The notes beneath the pieces were generated by a model. It did no database searches, was not told where the DNA came from, and saw nothing but the letters and a program-made list of their open reading frames with translations. DNA of 24,378 bases from positions 1-24,378 of the forward strand of contig JBCDLN010000017.1 of NCBI GenBank assembly GCA_038745295.1, written 5' to 3'. The DNA is from Acuticoccus sp038745295 (GTDB taxonomy: Bacteria > Pseudomonadota > Alphaproteobacteria > Rhizobiales > Amorphaceae). The stretch's first letter is position 1; every line of letters starts with the position of its first letter. The position numbers and the translations under genes are program-made. Below are positions 6,434 through 13,436 of this stretch, in pieces.

Positions 6434-8319
6434 CACCGGCTACCCTCCCCGTCTTCGCTAGTCTTTGGAGCGCTGACCATTGGCATCACGTAGGTGCCTG
6501 GGGCGACAACCTTCAACCGACCCGATCGGACCAGCTTCTGAACTATGCCGCGGACGGAATCACGCTTGGTCCCGTTCGGCAGCGTAGCCAAAACATCTTC
6601 CATCCTGAGCGGCGCATCAGAGGTCATAAACAGCGCCACAATGGTCCGCTTCAGCTCCCCGGGCGGAAGGCGCTTTGCCTGCCCACGCGTCCGAGAGTGC
6701 AAACCGTCGTCGGCGTTCACAAGCGCACACGGTTCGGGCTTAGGCTCGAGCTCAGACAAAACTGGGAACATGCTCACGGCTGAACCTGCGTGTCCGCCGT
6801 CGCAGTTAGGTCCTGGCCTCTGATCCCTCGGCGCATCGACTTTGGAGTCGCCGCCGAGAGGATCGATCCCTGGTTCTTCTTTCTTGGCAGACATCGGCGA
6901 CAGCGAGTCCGGACAGACCGGACAACCGGACACCCCTATAGGGGTGTGTCCGTGTCTGTCCGGGTCGTTGTCCTTGACGGACTGACTCGGCTTCCCGGAC
7001 ACTTGTCTTTCTTGTCCGGACAAGTCCGAACGGTCCGGTGTGGCAACCCGCCACATAACCTCCTTGCCCTTAACGTCTTCGAAGGCAAAGCCGTTGTTGG
7101 TGTCGTCCAGGAAACGGCGGAACGCCTTTCGCTTCGCCTCATGGGCGTTCGCAGCATCCTCGCCAGTCGGATAACGGCGATAGAACTCATCGCGGACGGT
7201 ATCGACAGACACGGCCCGCACAATTGGGCCGTCGCCCATGACGCTATGCTCGAAGCCACGCGAAGCGAGAATTTCTGAAAACGCAGCTTGCCCAGTTTGG
7301 GTTGCGCGCGTTGGCCGGCGACGCGGACCCTTCCGGGACATTGAGGACAACGGGCTTTTATCGCGCTCCAACGCCACGAAGGTGACAATAGGATCACCGT
7401 CGTCGTCTTCACCTAGCAGGACGGCCTCAGAGCCAATCCCCACCGGTGCGTAGTCGGTCCCGTCTTTGAGCCGTCTCGGGACGACCGCAACATCGCCGCT
7501 CTTGATGTCACCATCCACGTGAAGAGCAAAGTCGGTGGCGGCCCACTTTCCGCTCCACCCCCGTGGTCGTTGTTGGGCGCCGCCTTCGCTCCAGCCGGTG
7601 TGGTCGACAGCGATCACCGCCGCGCCCGTGCTCTCGCGAATGCGGTTGATGCCTTGCATGGCGCGACCGTTATCCTGACTGGAGGCCTCGTCCATCCCGG
7701 GCGTGGCCTGAGCCCATGTATCGATGAAGACCGCTTTCGCTCTGATCTCGCGCACCACCGCAATGACACCCTCGATGTCGTGAGCGTTTGCCATATCGAA
7801 ATCCTGCTCAACGATGTGGAGGTCGTTGGCGCGACCGTAGGTCTGCTGGAGCCCGACAATACGATTGGCAAAGCCTCCTTGCCCTTCGAGACAAAAGTAA
7901 ACGACCGGCGCGCCGCGAATACGCTTGCCGAAAAACTTGTCTTCACCGCGCGCGATCTTGAGCGCGAGATAGGCAGCAAACAGCGATTTTCCGGAACCTG
8001 CGGCGCCGTAGATCAACCCGAAGTCACGCTCGTTAACCCACCCTTTGATGAGGTAGGGTGTTGATGTTCTTGGCAGTATCGCGGTCGCTCGCCGGTATTG
8101 ATAAGTCCGCCACTTGTAGAGACCCGACGGAAATCGTGTCGACGCCTGTTTTGTCCTGCCGCACCGCACATCAGTGTCGCTCTGATGCGAGGCATTACTA
8201 TCAGGGGCATCGATTGCGTTGTCTCTTCGCGGCCGAATGCCGTGGCCGCGATCCCAATGCTCGCGAAGCGCGTCCTTGCCCTGCGCACACAAGATGTCGT
8301 TTGAATCCATCTCAGCCAC
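6433..8319 (-). CDS. RepA-like AAA (RecA-fold) ATPase/helicase of a phage or satellite
   Basis: 628 residues from GTG 8319, chosen for the GGGAGG site 5 nt upstream; it overlaps the primase stop by 8 bp. Walker A is GAAGSGKS (Lys111) and Walker B is AVFIDTWAQ. The downstream AVIAVDHTGW matches the sensor strand of the RSF1010 RepA-type hexameric helicase/ATPase family (AAA_25). After the ATPase core comes a low-complexity linker, then a C-terminal winged-helix-like domain (LKRTIVALFMTSDAPLRMED and on). Paired with the Toprim primase upstream, it should unwind DNA at the element's origin. The linker-coding DNA holds an unusual array of CCGGACA repeats around an 18-bp palindrome. An N-terminal extension to 8514 overlaps the primase and is rejected. 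Confidence 0.9.
   Translation of the reverse strand: MAEMDSNDILCAQGKDALREHWDRGHGIRPRRDNAIDAPDSNASHQSDTDVRCGRTKQASTRFPSGLYKWRTYQYRRATAILPRTSTPYLIKGWVNERDFGLIYGAAGSGKSLFAAYLALKIARGEDKFFGKRIRGAPVVYFCLEGQGGFANRIVGLQQTYGRANDLHIVEQDFDMANAHDIEGVIAVVREIRAKAVFIDTWAQATPGMDEASSQDNGRAMQGINRIRESTGAAVIAVDHTGWSEGGAQQRPRGWSGKWAATDFALHVDGDIKSGDVAVVPRRLKDGTDYAPVGIGSEAVLLGEDDDGDPIVTFVALERDKSPLSSMSRKGPRRRPTRATQTGQAAFSEILASRGFEHSVMGDGPIVRAVSVDTVRDEFYRRYPTGEDAANAHEAKRKAFRRFLDDTNNGFAFEDVKGKEVMWRVATPDRSDLSGQERQVSGKPSQSVKDNDPDRHGHTPIGVSGCPVCPDSLSPMSAKKEEPGIDPLGGDSKVDAPRDQRPGPNCDGGHAGSAVSMFPVLSELEPKPEPCALVNADDGLHSRTRGQAKRLPPGELKRTIVALFMTSDAPLRMEDVLATLPNGTKRDSVRGIVQKLVRSGRLKVVAPGTYVMPMVSAPKTSEDGEGSR
6907..7037. repeat. 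Iteron-like CCGGACA/TGTCCGG array with an 18-bp perfect palindrome, inside the helicase gene
   Basis: CCGGACA occurs at 6909, 6918, 6926, 6995 and 7017; the inverse TGTCCGG (or TGTCCG/TGTCC) occurs at 6947, 6957 and 6969. In the centre is the perfect palindrome ACACCCCTATAGGGGTGT (6930-6947). A second perfect palindrome, TTGTCCGGACAA, lies at 7012-7023. The array falls in the stretch coding for the linker between ATPase and winged-helix domains, where protein constraint is weak. Repeats in both orientations around palindromes are what replication-initiator binding sites or operators look like. Confidence 0.65.
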
Positions 8320-9166
8320 GGGCGCCTCCCAGGATGATGGTTTCGATCCGGCGCGCCCGAAGTGCATCTGCAAGGGCCCCGGTCCCGCGGCGCCCGGCCT
8401 CGTTGCCGTCCTCGATGATTGTGACAGTCTCCACGAAGGCCGGAATGGCATCGGCAAGTTTGGCCATGTGCGCGGCCGATCCCGCAGCCCACGCTGCAAG
8501 GCCTGTCGCCTCATGAACCGAGAGCGCGTCCTCGATACCCTCTGTCACAACCAGCGCGTTGCTGTCGGTCCAAGGTGAGACGGCGAGAGGAAGTCCGGCA
8601 GGCGATCCAAGGAAGCGTTTGCCGGTCTTTTGGCCGTGAGGTGTGAGGCTGGTGAGATGAACGGCACGAACGGCGTCGTTGTCCACCAACATCAGGCCAG
8701 GCTGTGGCTCATCGGGAATGGCAAACGCAGTGATGAGTGCGGGCGAGTTCCGGCCCCGCGCGGGCAGAAAGCGCATTGTTTGAGGCAGAGCACAGCGCAG
8801 GCCACGTTCTTCACGCAGATACCGCTCTGCGAGCGAGCCGCATACCGATTCGGCTTTGCGCCAGAGCAACTGAGCAATGTCGCCGTTGGTCTGCTCACTT
8901 ACCTTTTTATGCAGCGTCTCGGTACGGATTGGCAGCCGGGATGGGGTGCCGAACCGAGGAGCACCGATCCGCTCGGCGACATGGTCACGACAGAGCTCGA
9001 ACGCGTCACCGGCGTGCGAGTGCGTGGTGAAGCCACCCAGTGCGTCGGCGCTTTGCCAAACAACGAGGGATCGGTCACGGACGCTATGGCCCGGGCCGGG
9101 GCATAGGATTTGACGGCCGCACACCTCGCCGCCGAGAGCGCGGGCCCATTCGTGAAGGGTGCTCAT
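8312..9166 (-). CDS. Toprim-domain DNA primase of a phage or satellite
   Basis: 284 residues from ATG 9166, preceded by CGGGGGTG and two bases after the stop of the upstream short ORF. The N-terminus has a CHC2-like zinc-binding look (CGRQILCPGPGHS, then a CRDHV segment). The C-terminal Toprim domain shows the catalytic-Glu motif VVTEGIEDALS and the metal-site motif IIEDGNEAGRRG. Primases of this kind make primers for element-encoded replication together with the RepA-like helicase that overlaps it by 8 bp. The usual second Asp of the Toprim DxD motif reads Asn here (DGN), a deviation worth noting. A longer upstream start is possible in frame but would overrun the leader ORF. Confidence 0.87.
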   Translation of the reverse strand: MSTLHEWARALGGEVCGRQILCPGPGHSVRDRSLVVWQSADALGGFTTHSHAGDAFELCRDHVAERIGAPRFGTPSRLPIRTETLHKKVSEQTNGDIAQLLWRKAESVCGSLAERYLREERGLRCALPQTMRFLPARGRNSPALITAFAIPDEPQPGLMLVDNDAVRAVHLTSLTPHGQKTGKRFLGSPAGLPLAVSPWTDSNALVVTEGIEDALSVHEATGLAAWAAGSAAHMAKLADAIPAFVETVTIIEDGNEAGRRGTGALADALRARRIETIILGGARG

Positions 9167-9168
9167 AG

Positions 9169-9429
9169 TTACACCCCCGACAGCTGTAAGGTTGCCGCGG
9201 CGCGCTGACAAAGGTAATGGGAGAAAGCGAGAGGCTTTTCGCTTTGGTGTTGATTGACGCCGTTTCGGGCTCCTACCCCCGGGACGGCGTTTTTCTTTGC
9301 GCTGCCGGCCCACACAAGGTGGGACAATTCCCAGGGAACGTCAGCGTACACGGGGGGAACATCCACTGCCCCACTTCCGTCTAACTTATTGATTTGATTG
9401 AGAGGGGTCAGTCCCTCCCGGGGAGCCAT
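9169..9429 (-). CDS. Short hypothetical ORF at the head of the phage block
   Basis: 86 codons from ATG 9429, ending in TAA two bases before the primase ATG (TAACTATG), which is how operon genes abut. The product has no recognised domain. There is no ribosome-binding site before the ATG, and the 3' half contains two DNA stem-loops (9224-9245 and 9257-9290) that could mean this is really an untranslated leader. The 190 bp between it and thiD (9430-9620) show no gene, tRNA or clear attachment site. Confidence 0.3.
   Translation of the reverse strand: MAPREGLTPLNQINKLDGSGAVDVPPVYADVPWELSHLVWAGSAKKNAVPGVGARNGVNQHQSEKPLAFSHYLCQRAAATLQLSGV
9224..9295 (-). promoter_or_regulatory. Two stem-loops upstream of the primase gene
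   Basis: First hairpin: AAAGCGA (9224-9230) with TCGCTTT (9239-9245), 8-nt loop. Second: ACGCCGT (9257-9263) with ACGGCGT (9284-9290), followed on the plus strand by TTTTTC. Read on the plus strand the second looks like an intrinsic terminator, but no plus-strand gene precedes it. On the minus strand both lie in the primase leader and may act as attenuator or initiator-binding structures. Function is inferred. Confidence 0.35.
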
Positions 9430-9620
9430 ACGTTAGCGACATGTGCATCCTCTGAGCGTGCGCCGCTCCTAAACTTTTCCACCTCGCCCGCTGGCTGGCA
9501 GGCTCATCATACCGCCAAAGGAAGTGCTGGCGTCCCTCACGCGGCACTGTCGTTCCACACACTTTCGGCGGAGCGCACGGCAGGGCGGACCAAAGGTGGC
9601 GCGCTGGTGCGAGGACTGCT

Positions 9621-10487
9621 TCAGCCGGTCGCTTCGGCAGGGCTTGGCGTCGTGAGGCCGTCCACCGGCCAAAGGGCGTGGAAATGATGCACCGGCCCGC
9701 GCCCTTTGCCGATCTTGAGCGTTTCGGACGCGGCAAGCGCGGCAGTGAGGTAACCCTTTCCAGACCGCACGGCCTCCTCCAGCGGCAAACCCTTGGCGAG
9801 CATGGCAGCGATGGCGCTCGACAGTGTGCAGCCGGTGCCATGGGTGTTTTGGGTATCGATCATGGGGGCGGTGAGCGTGACCGTCGTATCGGCTTGGGCA
9901 AAGATGTCCGTCCCCGGCCGCTCTTGGGGGCGGCCATCTGAATAGACCGCCGCCGGCACGGACAGGTGGCCTCCCTTAAGGAGAACTGCCGGGCCCCATG
10001 CCGCGAGCTTTTGCGCTTGGTGGGTCATTTCCGCCAGCGTTGTTGCTGAGGGTCCGCTGAGGAGCACGCCAGCCTCAGGAAGGTTGGGCGTGACGAGGGT
10101 CGCAAGCGGCAAGAGCGTTTCGCGAAGGGCCGCTTCCGCGCCAGGGCTCATCAGCCTGTCGCCAGAGCCTGCCACCATCACCGGATCCAGCACCACCGGC
10201 ACCTCACGTGCTTCAAGGAGCGGCGCGATGGCTTGGATGATGTCAGCGTTGGCGACCATGCCGATTTTGATGGCCTTCACGTCAAGATCATCCAGCACAG
10301 CGGCGAGTTGGGCGGCCACCATCTGAGGTGACACCGTCTCTACAGCGCGGACGCCTTTGGTGTTTTGTGCTGTCAGCGCCGTGATCACGCTTGCCCCAAA
10401 AACACCGAGCGCACTGAATGTTTTGAGGTCGGCCTGGATGCCGGCGCACCCACCCGAATCAGAGCCTGCAATGGTGAGCGCGATCAT
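9621..10487 (-). CDS. thiD: Bifunctional hydroxymethylpyrimidine kinase / phosphomethylpyrimidine kinase
   Basis: 288 residues, the usual ThiD length. It phosphorylates hydroxymethylpyrimidine (HMP) to HMP-P and then HMP-PP, the pyrimidine half of thiamine, in the cytoplasm. Visible ribokinase-fold hallmarks: N-terminal TIAGSDSGGCAGIQADLKT, the strand VVLDPVMVAGSGDRL, the glycine-rich LLKGGH, and the C-terminal anion-hole motif NTHGTGCTLSSAIAAM that activates the ATP phosphate. Its ATG overlaps the thiE stop by 4 bp (ATGA). It is the last gene of thiM-thiE-thiD; no clear terminator follows. The operon lacks thiC and thiG here, so it serves salvage of HMP and thiazole. Confidence 0.97.
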   Translation of the reverse strand: MIALTIAGSDSGGCAGIQADLKTFSALGVFGASVITALTAQNTKGVRAVETVSPQMVAAQLAAVLDDLDVKAIKIGMVANADIIQAIAPLLEAREVPVVLDPVMVAGSGDRLMSPGAEAALRETLLPLATLVTPNLPEAGVLLSGPSATTLAEMTHQAQKLAAWGPAVLLKGGHLSVPAAVYSDGRPQERPGTDIFAQADTTVTLTAPMIDTQNTHGTGCTLSSAIAAMLAKGLPLEEAVRSGKGYLTAALAASETLKIGKGRGPVHHFHALWPVDGLTTPSPAEATG

Positions 10488-11110
10488 GCTGCCCCTTTCT
10501 GGAACGCTGTGAGAAGGGTGTGCGCGGCCGCTGCAGGGTCCTGCGCCTTGGTGATGGCGCTCATGACGGCAACGCCATCGGCGCCGGCGGCAGCCAACGC
10601 CTCAGCCCGTGGTGCTGTGATCCCCGCCACGGCAATCACAGGATGGGGCGCCCCCTGCCGGAGCCGTCCTGCGAGCGCCTTAAACCCATCGATCCCAATC
10701 GGGGGCTGCGGGTTGTGTTTGCTGATGGTTTCAAACACGCCCCCCACTGAGGCGTAATCGATGGGTGCACCATCGGCGGCAGCCGCTTCATCAAGGGTGT
10801 GGATGGTGAGGCCGACAATGGCGTGGGGCCCCACCACCGCCCGCGCTTCCTGGGCGGTGAGATCACCATGGCCCACATGGACGCCTGCCGCTCCGGCTGC
10901 CACAGCAACATCTGCCCTGTCGTTCACAACAACGGGCACGGGCGAAGCAGCCACAAGGGCGCGCACCGCCTCAACCTGCTGTGCTGTGCTGCCGGTCTTA
11001 TCCCGCCACTGAATGATCGAGACGCCGCCTGCTGCCGCCGCTGTGGCAACGCTTGCGGGGTTCTCAACGTCAGGCCCCATGAGGAGGTACAGCGCATAGT
11101 CAGTGGTCAA
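10484..11110 (-). CDS. thiE: Thiamine-phosphate synthase
   Basis: 208 residues. It joins HMP-PP to thiazole phosphate to give thiamine phosphate. Family motifs in order: IIQWRDKTGS (pyrophosphate/HMP site), VVVNDRADVAVAAGAAGVHV (with the start of the next motif, GHGDL), VGLTIHTLDEA, DYASVGGVFET and the phosphate-binding end VIAVAGITAPRAEALAAAGA. The start is taken as TTG 11110, preceded by AAAGGG at a proper distance; it overlaps the thiM stop by 11 bp, so translation is probably coupled. A longer start at 11158 would overlap thiM by 59 bp and adds nothing to the fold. The usual GQ after the fourth strand is GH here. Confidence 0.95.
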   Translation of the reverse strand: MTTDYALYLLMGPDVENPASVATAAAAGGVSIIQWRDKTGSTAQQVEAVRALVAASPVPVVVNDRADVAVAAGAAGVHVGHGDLTAQEARAVVGPHAIVGLTIHTLDEAAAADGAPIDYASVGGVFETISKHNPQPPIGIDGFKALAGRLRQGAPHPVIAVAGITAPRAEALAAAGADGVAVMSAITKAQDPAAAAHTLLTAFQKGAA

Positions 11111-11885
11111 GGTGAACCCTTTCAGCAACGTCAGCGCCGGTGAGGCCGCCAACTGCATCGATCAGCTGGACCGCAAAGCTGCCCGGGCCCGAGGCGGTGG
11201 TGCTGGCGATTTCGCCCGCAACGCCCATGAGAGCAACCGCTGCAGCGCCGGCAATCAACGGGTCCGGCTCGACCGCGCTCAAGGCCGCCACCAGCGCACC
11301 GGTGGCGCAGCCTGTGGCAATCACTTTGGTCAGAAGGGGCGTGCCGTTGCACAGCTTGATCCGCCGTGCGCCGTGGACAAGTTCATCGCGCGCGCCGGTC
11401 GTGATGGCAACGCACCGGCCATCCAGAGGGCCAAGGGCCGCCATTTCAGCGCCGTTGCCTTTGACGATAAGCGGCCCGGCCGCCGTGACCTCGCGCGCAA
11501 AGCGCAGCCGGTCGGGGACCCTATCCACCTTCACTGGATCGAGCACGAAGGGGGTGCCCACTGTGACCGCCGCGCGCGCTGCCTCCCGCCGCGGCGTATC
11601 GAGCATACCAAGGTTGATGAGGACCGCGCCCGAAGAGCGAGCCATCACAGCCATCTCCGCCGCCTCAACGGTCATGGAAATGTCCACAGCGAGCGCGGAC
11701 AAGATGTTGGCGACGAACGGCTGCGCCACAGGGGCGACAAGCGCGTGGATGCGAGGGGGTGAACCGCGCAGCCGGTCAATGGCAACGGCTAGCCTCTGGC
11801 GGTCTGGCAGCGCCTCGGCCACCGGCCCCACGGTCGTGTGGGGGCGCGCAACGGTCTGCGCGTCCTTGGTGGGAACTGCCGTCAT
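11100..11885 (-). CDS. thiM: Hydroxyethylthiazole kinase
   Basis: 261 residues from ATG 11885. It phosphorylates 4-methyl-5-hydroxyethylthiazole, the thiazole salvage step that feeds ThiE. Motifs: PFVANILSALAVDISMT near the N-terminus, FVLDPVKVDRVPDRLRF, LIVKGNGAEMAALGPLDG, and the catalytic-Cys loop LLTKVIATGCATGALVAAL. The N-terminal substrate motif is more diverged than in enterobacterial ThiM. A longer ORF to ATG 11951 is rejected because that ATG lies inside the TPP riboswitch; starting at 11885 gives the normal family length. That ATG has no ribosome-binding site of its own but overlaps the stop of a 16-codon leader ORF as ATGA, so it is probably translated by coupling and hence controlled by thiamine pyrophosphate. 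Confidence 0.92.
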   Translation of the reverse strand: MTAVPTKDAQTVARPHTTVGPVAEALPDRQRLAVAIDRLRGSPPRIHALVAPVAQPFVANILSALAVDISMTVEAAEMAVMARSSGAVLINLGMLDTPRREAARAAVTVGTPFVLDPVKVDRVPDRLRFAREVTAAGPLIVKGNGAEMAALGPLDGRCVAITTGARDELVHGARRIKLCNGTPLLTKVIATGCATGALVAALSAVEPDPLIAGAAAVALMGVAGEIASTTASGPGSFAVQLIDAVGGLTGADVAERVHLDH

Positions 11886-11932
11886 AGGCGGCAATGCCTC
11901 TGCGCCGGCAGGGGCGGAAAATGAGCCGTCAT
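11882..11932 (-). CDS. 16-codon leader ORF between TPP riboswitch and thiM
   Basis: ATG 11932 is preceded by GGAGG at 6 nt and encodes MTAHFPPLPAQRHCRL, ending in TGA (11884-11882) that overlaps the thiM ATG as ATGA. Its start codon and ribosome-binding site are the 3' arm of the riboswitch: the P1 strand TTGGAT covers the first two bases of the ATG. It is thus the first translatable ORF after the aptamer and the likely means of loading ribosomes onto thiM, which lacks its own site. No function of the peptide itself is implied. Confidence 0.55.
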   Translation of the reverse strand: MTAHFPPLPAQRHCRL

Positions 11933-12012
11933 CCAATTCCTCCGCCGGCATGACCCGGATCAGGTTCGAGGGGTCGGCACTTGCCTCTCAGCCAACAGGC
12001 ACCCCCTTGGAT
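11931..12012 (-). promoter_or_regulatory. TPP riboswitch (THI element)
   Basis: An 82-nt element on the minus strand with the conserved parts in order: GGGGTGCC, GGCTGAGAGGC (with the invariant CTGAGA), GACCCCTCGAACCTGATC, CGGGTCATGCCGGCGGAGGAA. A terminal P1 helix forms between ATCCAA (12007-12012) and TTGGAT (11931-11936). Binding of thiamine pyrophosphate stabilises P1. Here P1 overlaps the ATG and is next to the GGAGG of the leader ORF, which points to control of translation initiation; no terminator hairpin with a U-run is seen. It switches thiM-thiE-thiD off when thiamine pyrophosphate is plentiful. Confidence 0.96.
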
Positions 12013-12018
12013 ACGTTT

Positions 12019-12047
12019 TGTTTAGGCGCCCGATCCCCACACGGCAA
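12019..12047 (-). promoter_or_regulatory. Probable sigma-70 promoter of the thi operon
   Basis: On the minus strand TTGCCG (12047-12042) and TAAACA (12024-12019) are separated by exactly 17 bp. The predicted transcription start, about 7 nt further, falls at the first bases of the riboswitch (12012). The -35 resembles the TTGC-type seen in alphaproteobacteria; the -10 is a weak match. Its position relative to the aptamer is the best support. Confidence 0.5.
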
Positions 12048-12347
12048 GAACCTCGCGTCCCAATGGGAGGTGACCGACGGGCGCAGGGGTGGCGCGAGAG
12101 CCGTATCGCACGAAGGCGTTGGGTGTGGGGGACGGCGGGGCGTGATGGTCTCCTCTTGTTTAAATCGCGCAGCTGGCACAGAACGAGGGGCAGCAGGGCT
12201 GGCAGGACACAATGATTGTTCGTCGCCATCAACCAACCGATGGGCGGGATTTGCGAGCCTCGCCCGATCGCCTGGGGCGCGGCAACCGCGGCAGCCTTGC
12301 AAGATGACGGCGTCGCCCGCGTTCGCGGCCGGCTTGAGGAGATTCCG
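12048..12347. other. Intergenic region between the divergent thi promoter and the Lrp-like gene
   Basis: Exactly 300 bp without a supportable gene; frames open here lack ribosome-binding sites and run antisense to, or through, the riboswitch. It must contain the promoter of the Lrp-like gene, but no convincing -35/-10 pair stands out. The last 16 bp carry that gene's GAGGAGA ribosome-binding site. Confidence 0.5.
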
Positions 12348-12584
12348 ATGACCCCGTTTTTCGTGTTGATCAAAGCGCAGCTGGGCAGGGCCTACGACGT
12401 GGCCAACGCCTTGGCCGATGCCGAGATCGCCTCGGAAATCTACTCAACGGCGGGCGATTATGACCTTCTGGTGAAGTTTTACATCGACAGCGACGAGGAC
12501 ATTGGCCACTTTGTGAACGAGAAGGTGCACGCCATGCCAGGCATCTTGGACACAAAGACCATCATCACATTTAAGGCGTTTTGA
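12348..12584 (+). CDS. Stand-alone Lrp/AsnC-type ligand-binding (RAM) domain protein
   Basis: 78 residues from ATG 12348, set by the strong GAGGAGA site 5 nt upstream; the longer frame to 12216 has no such site. The whole protein is one RAM/AsnC C-terminal domain: FFVLIKAQLGRAYDVANAL, IYSTAGDYDLLVKFYIDSDE, and NEKVHAMPGILDTKTIITFK. It has the G-D-Y-D-L motif and the P-G-I-L-D-T turn that bind small molecules, often amino acids, at dimer interfaces. There is no helix-turn-helix, so it cannot bind DNA as ordinary Lrp does; it may be a free sensor or a partner of full-length Lrp proteins. It is transcribed divergently from the thi operon. Its stop codon lies in the first copy of the repeat series that fills the next 800 bp. 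Confidence 0.93.
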   Translation: MTPFFVLIKAQLGRAYDVANALADAEIASEIYSTAGDYDLLVKFYIDSDEDIGHFVNEKVHAMPGILDTKTIITFKAF

Positions 12585-13360
12585 AAGCGGCCAACACTCT
12601 GGGCCTGCGCACTGACTCGCCTTGCTGACTGGCCTTGCCGCGGACGGGCTCGGCATTTCCACCACTGACATCTTGAGCGTGCCGGCGGCGGCGACATTGG
12701 AGTGCGCTATGATGCGCGCTGCGCAGCTGCTCGAATTTGAAACCAGCTGCCAACCCCAGCCGGCCAGCGAAGCCAGCTATGGCCAACTCGGCTCGTCCAT
12801 TACAGGCGCCCCTTGCCCGCCACGAACATCGATGACATGTGGGCGGCCCCGCCGGACTTTAAGGGCGGCCTTTGCTGCATGCTGCGCCGGTGCCCGCTCT
12901 TGAAGGCGGCGGACACCCCAGAGTGGCACAGAAAGCTGGAAGGGTGGTTGGTTGGCTGCGGTCTCGCGGCCCGAAATTGAAAGCGTCAGATAGCTCTACC
13001 CAGCGGACGCATAAGCCTTTGTGCTTGGCCTCGACGCGTATGGGCTATGCCCTCCCGCCATGAGGACATCCGCGACTGTGCGCGTGGCCCGGTCGACATT
13101 GTAGGGTGTTCTTTCCTGTGTTCTGTGCCGCTGCCTACTCTTGAAAGCGGTAAACACCCCCGGCCGGCAAGCGCAGCCAGCGTTGGCCAACGGGCCTCGC
13201 CGCTTGTGGGCTCCCCATATCCGCCACGGCCATTGCGACCGTCCGGGCGGATCCGCCGGCATGGAAGGGCAGTCTTTCCTGCCTGCTGTGCGGTTGCCTA
13301 TTCTTGAAAGCGGCAAACACCGCCGGCCGGCCAGCGCAGCCAGCCATGGCCGGATGGCGT
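12573..13360. repeat. Series of five decayed direct repeats, no supportable gene
   Basis: Copies of a core like TTGAAAGCGGCAAACACC start at 12581, 12737, 12900, 13141 and 13304. Spacings are 156, 163, 241 and 163 bp. In the 12737, 13141 and 13304 copies the core is followed by GCCGGCCAGCGCAGCCAGC and a TGGCC block. In the last three it is preceded by CTTTCCTG and TGCCTACTC-like words, 30 nt before the core. Units are therefore degenerate copies of a roughly 160-bp sequence. Minus-strand frames across two copies read CAGRPAVFAAFKNRQ and CACRPGVFTAFKSRQ, but the frames are inconsistent and lack ribosome-binding sites. I call no gene between 12585 and 13587. Confidence 0.75.
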
Positions 13361-13436
13361 TGCGGCGGGCGGGTGTCAGATCTCGGCCGCAGATGGAGAC
13401 CCAAACGAACACATAAACCGTGATGTGCGGGCGCCA

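Noticed and set aside
9430..9620. Search for an attachment site or tRNA between thiD and the phage block
   Set aside because: No tRNA-like fold and no direct repeat matching the other edge (2772-3136) could be found by eye.
9386..9841. Minus-strand open frame covering the end of thiD and the gap after it
   Set aside because: It overlaps thiD in another frame and gives an Arg/Pro-rich sequence of no recognisable kind.
11140..12351. 403-codon plus-strand open frame over thiM and the riboswitch
   Set aside because: It is antisense to well-supported thiM and the TPP riboswitch, and its product is low-complexity Ala/Arg/Ser-rich sequence.
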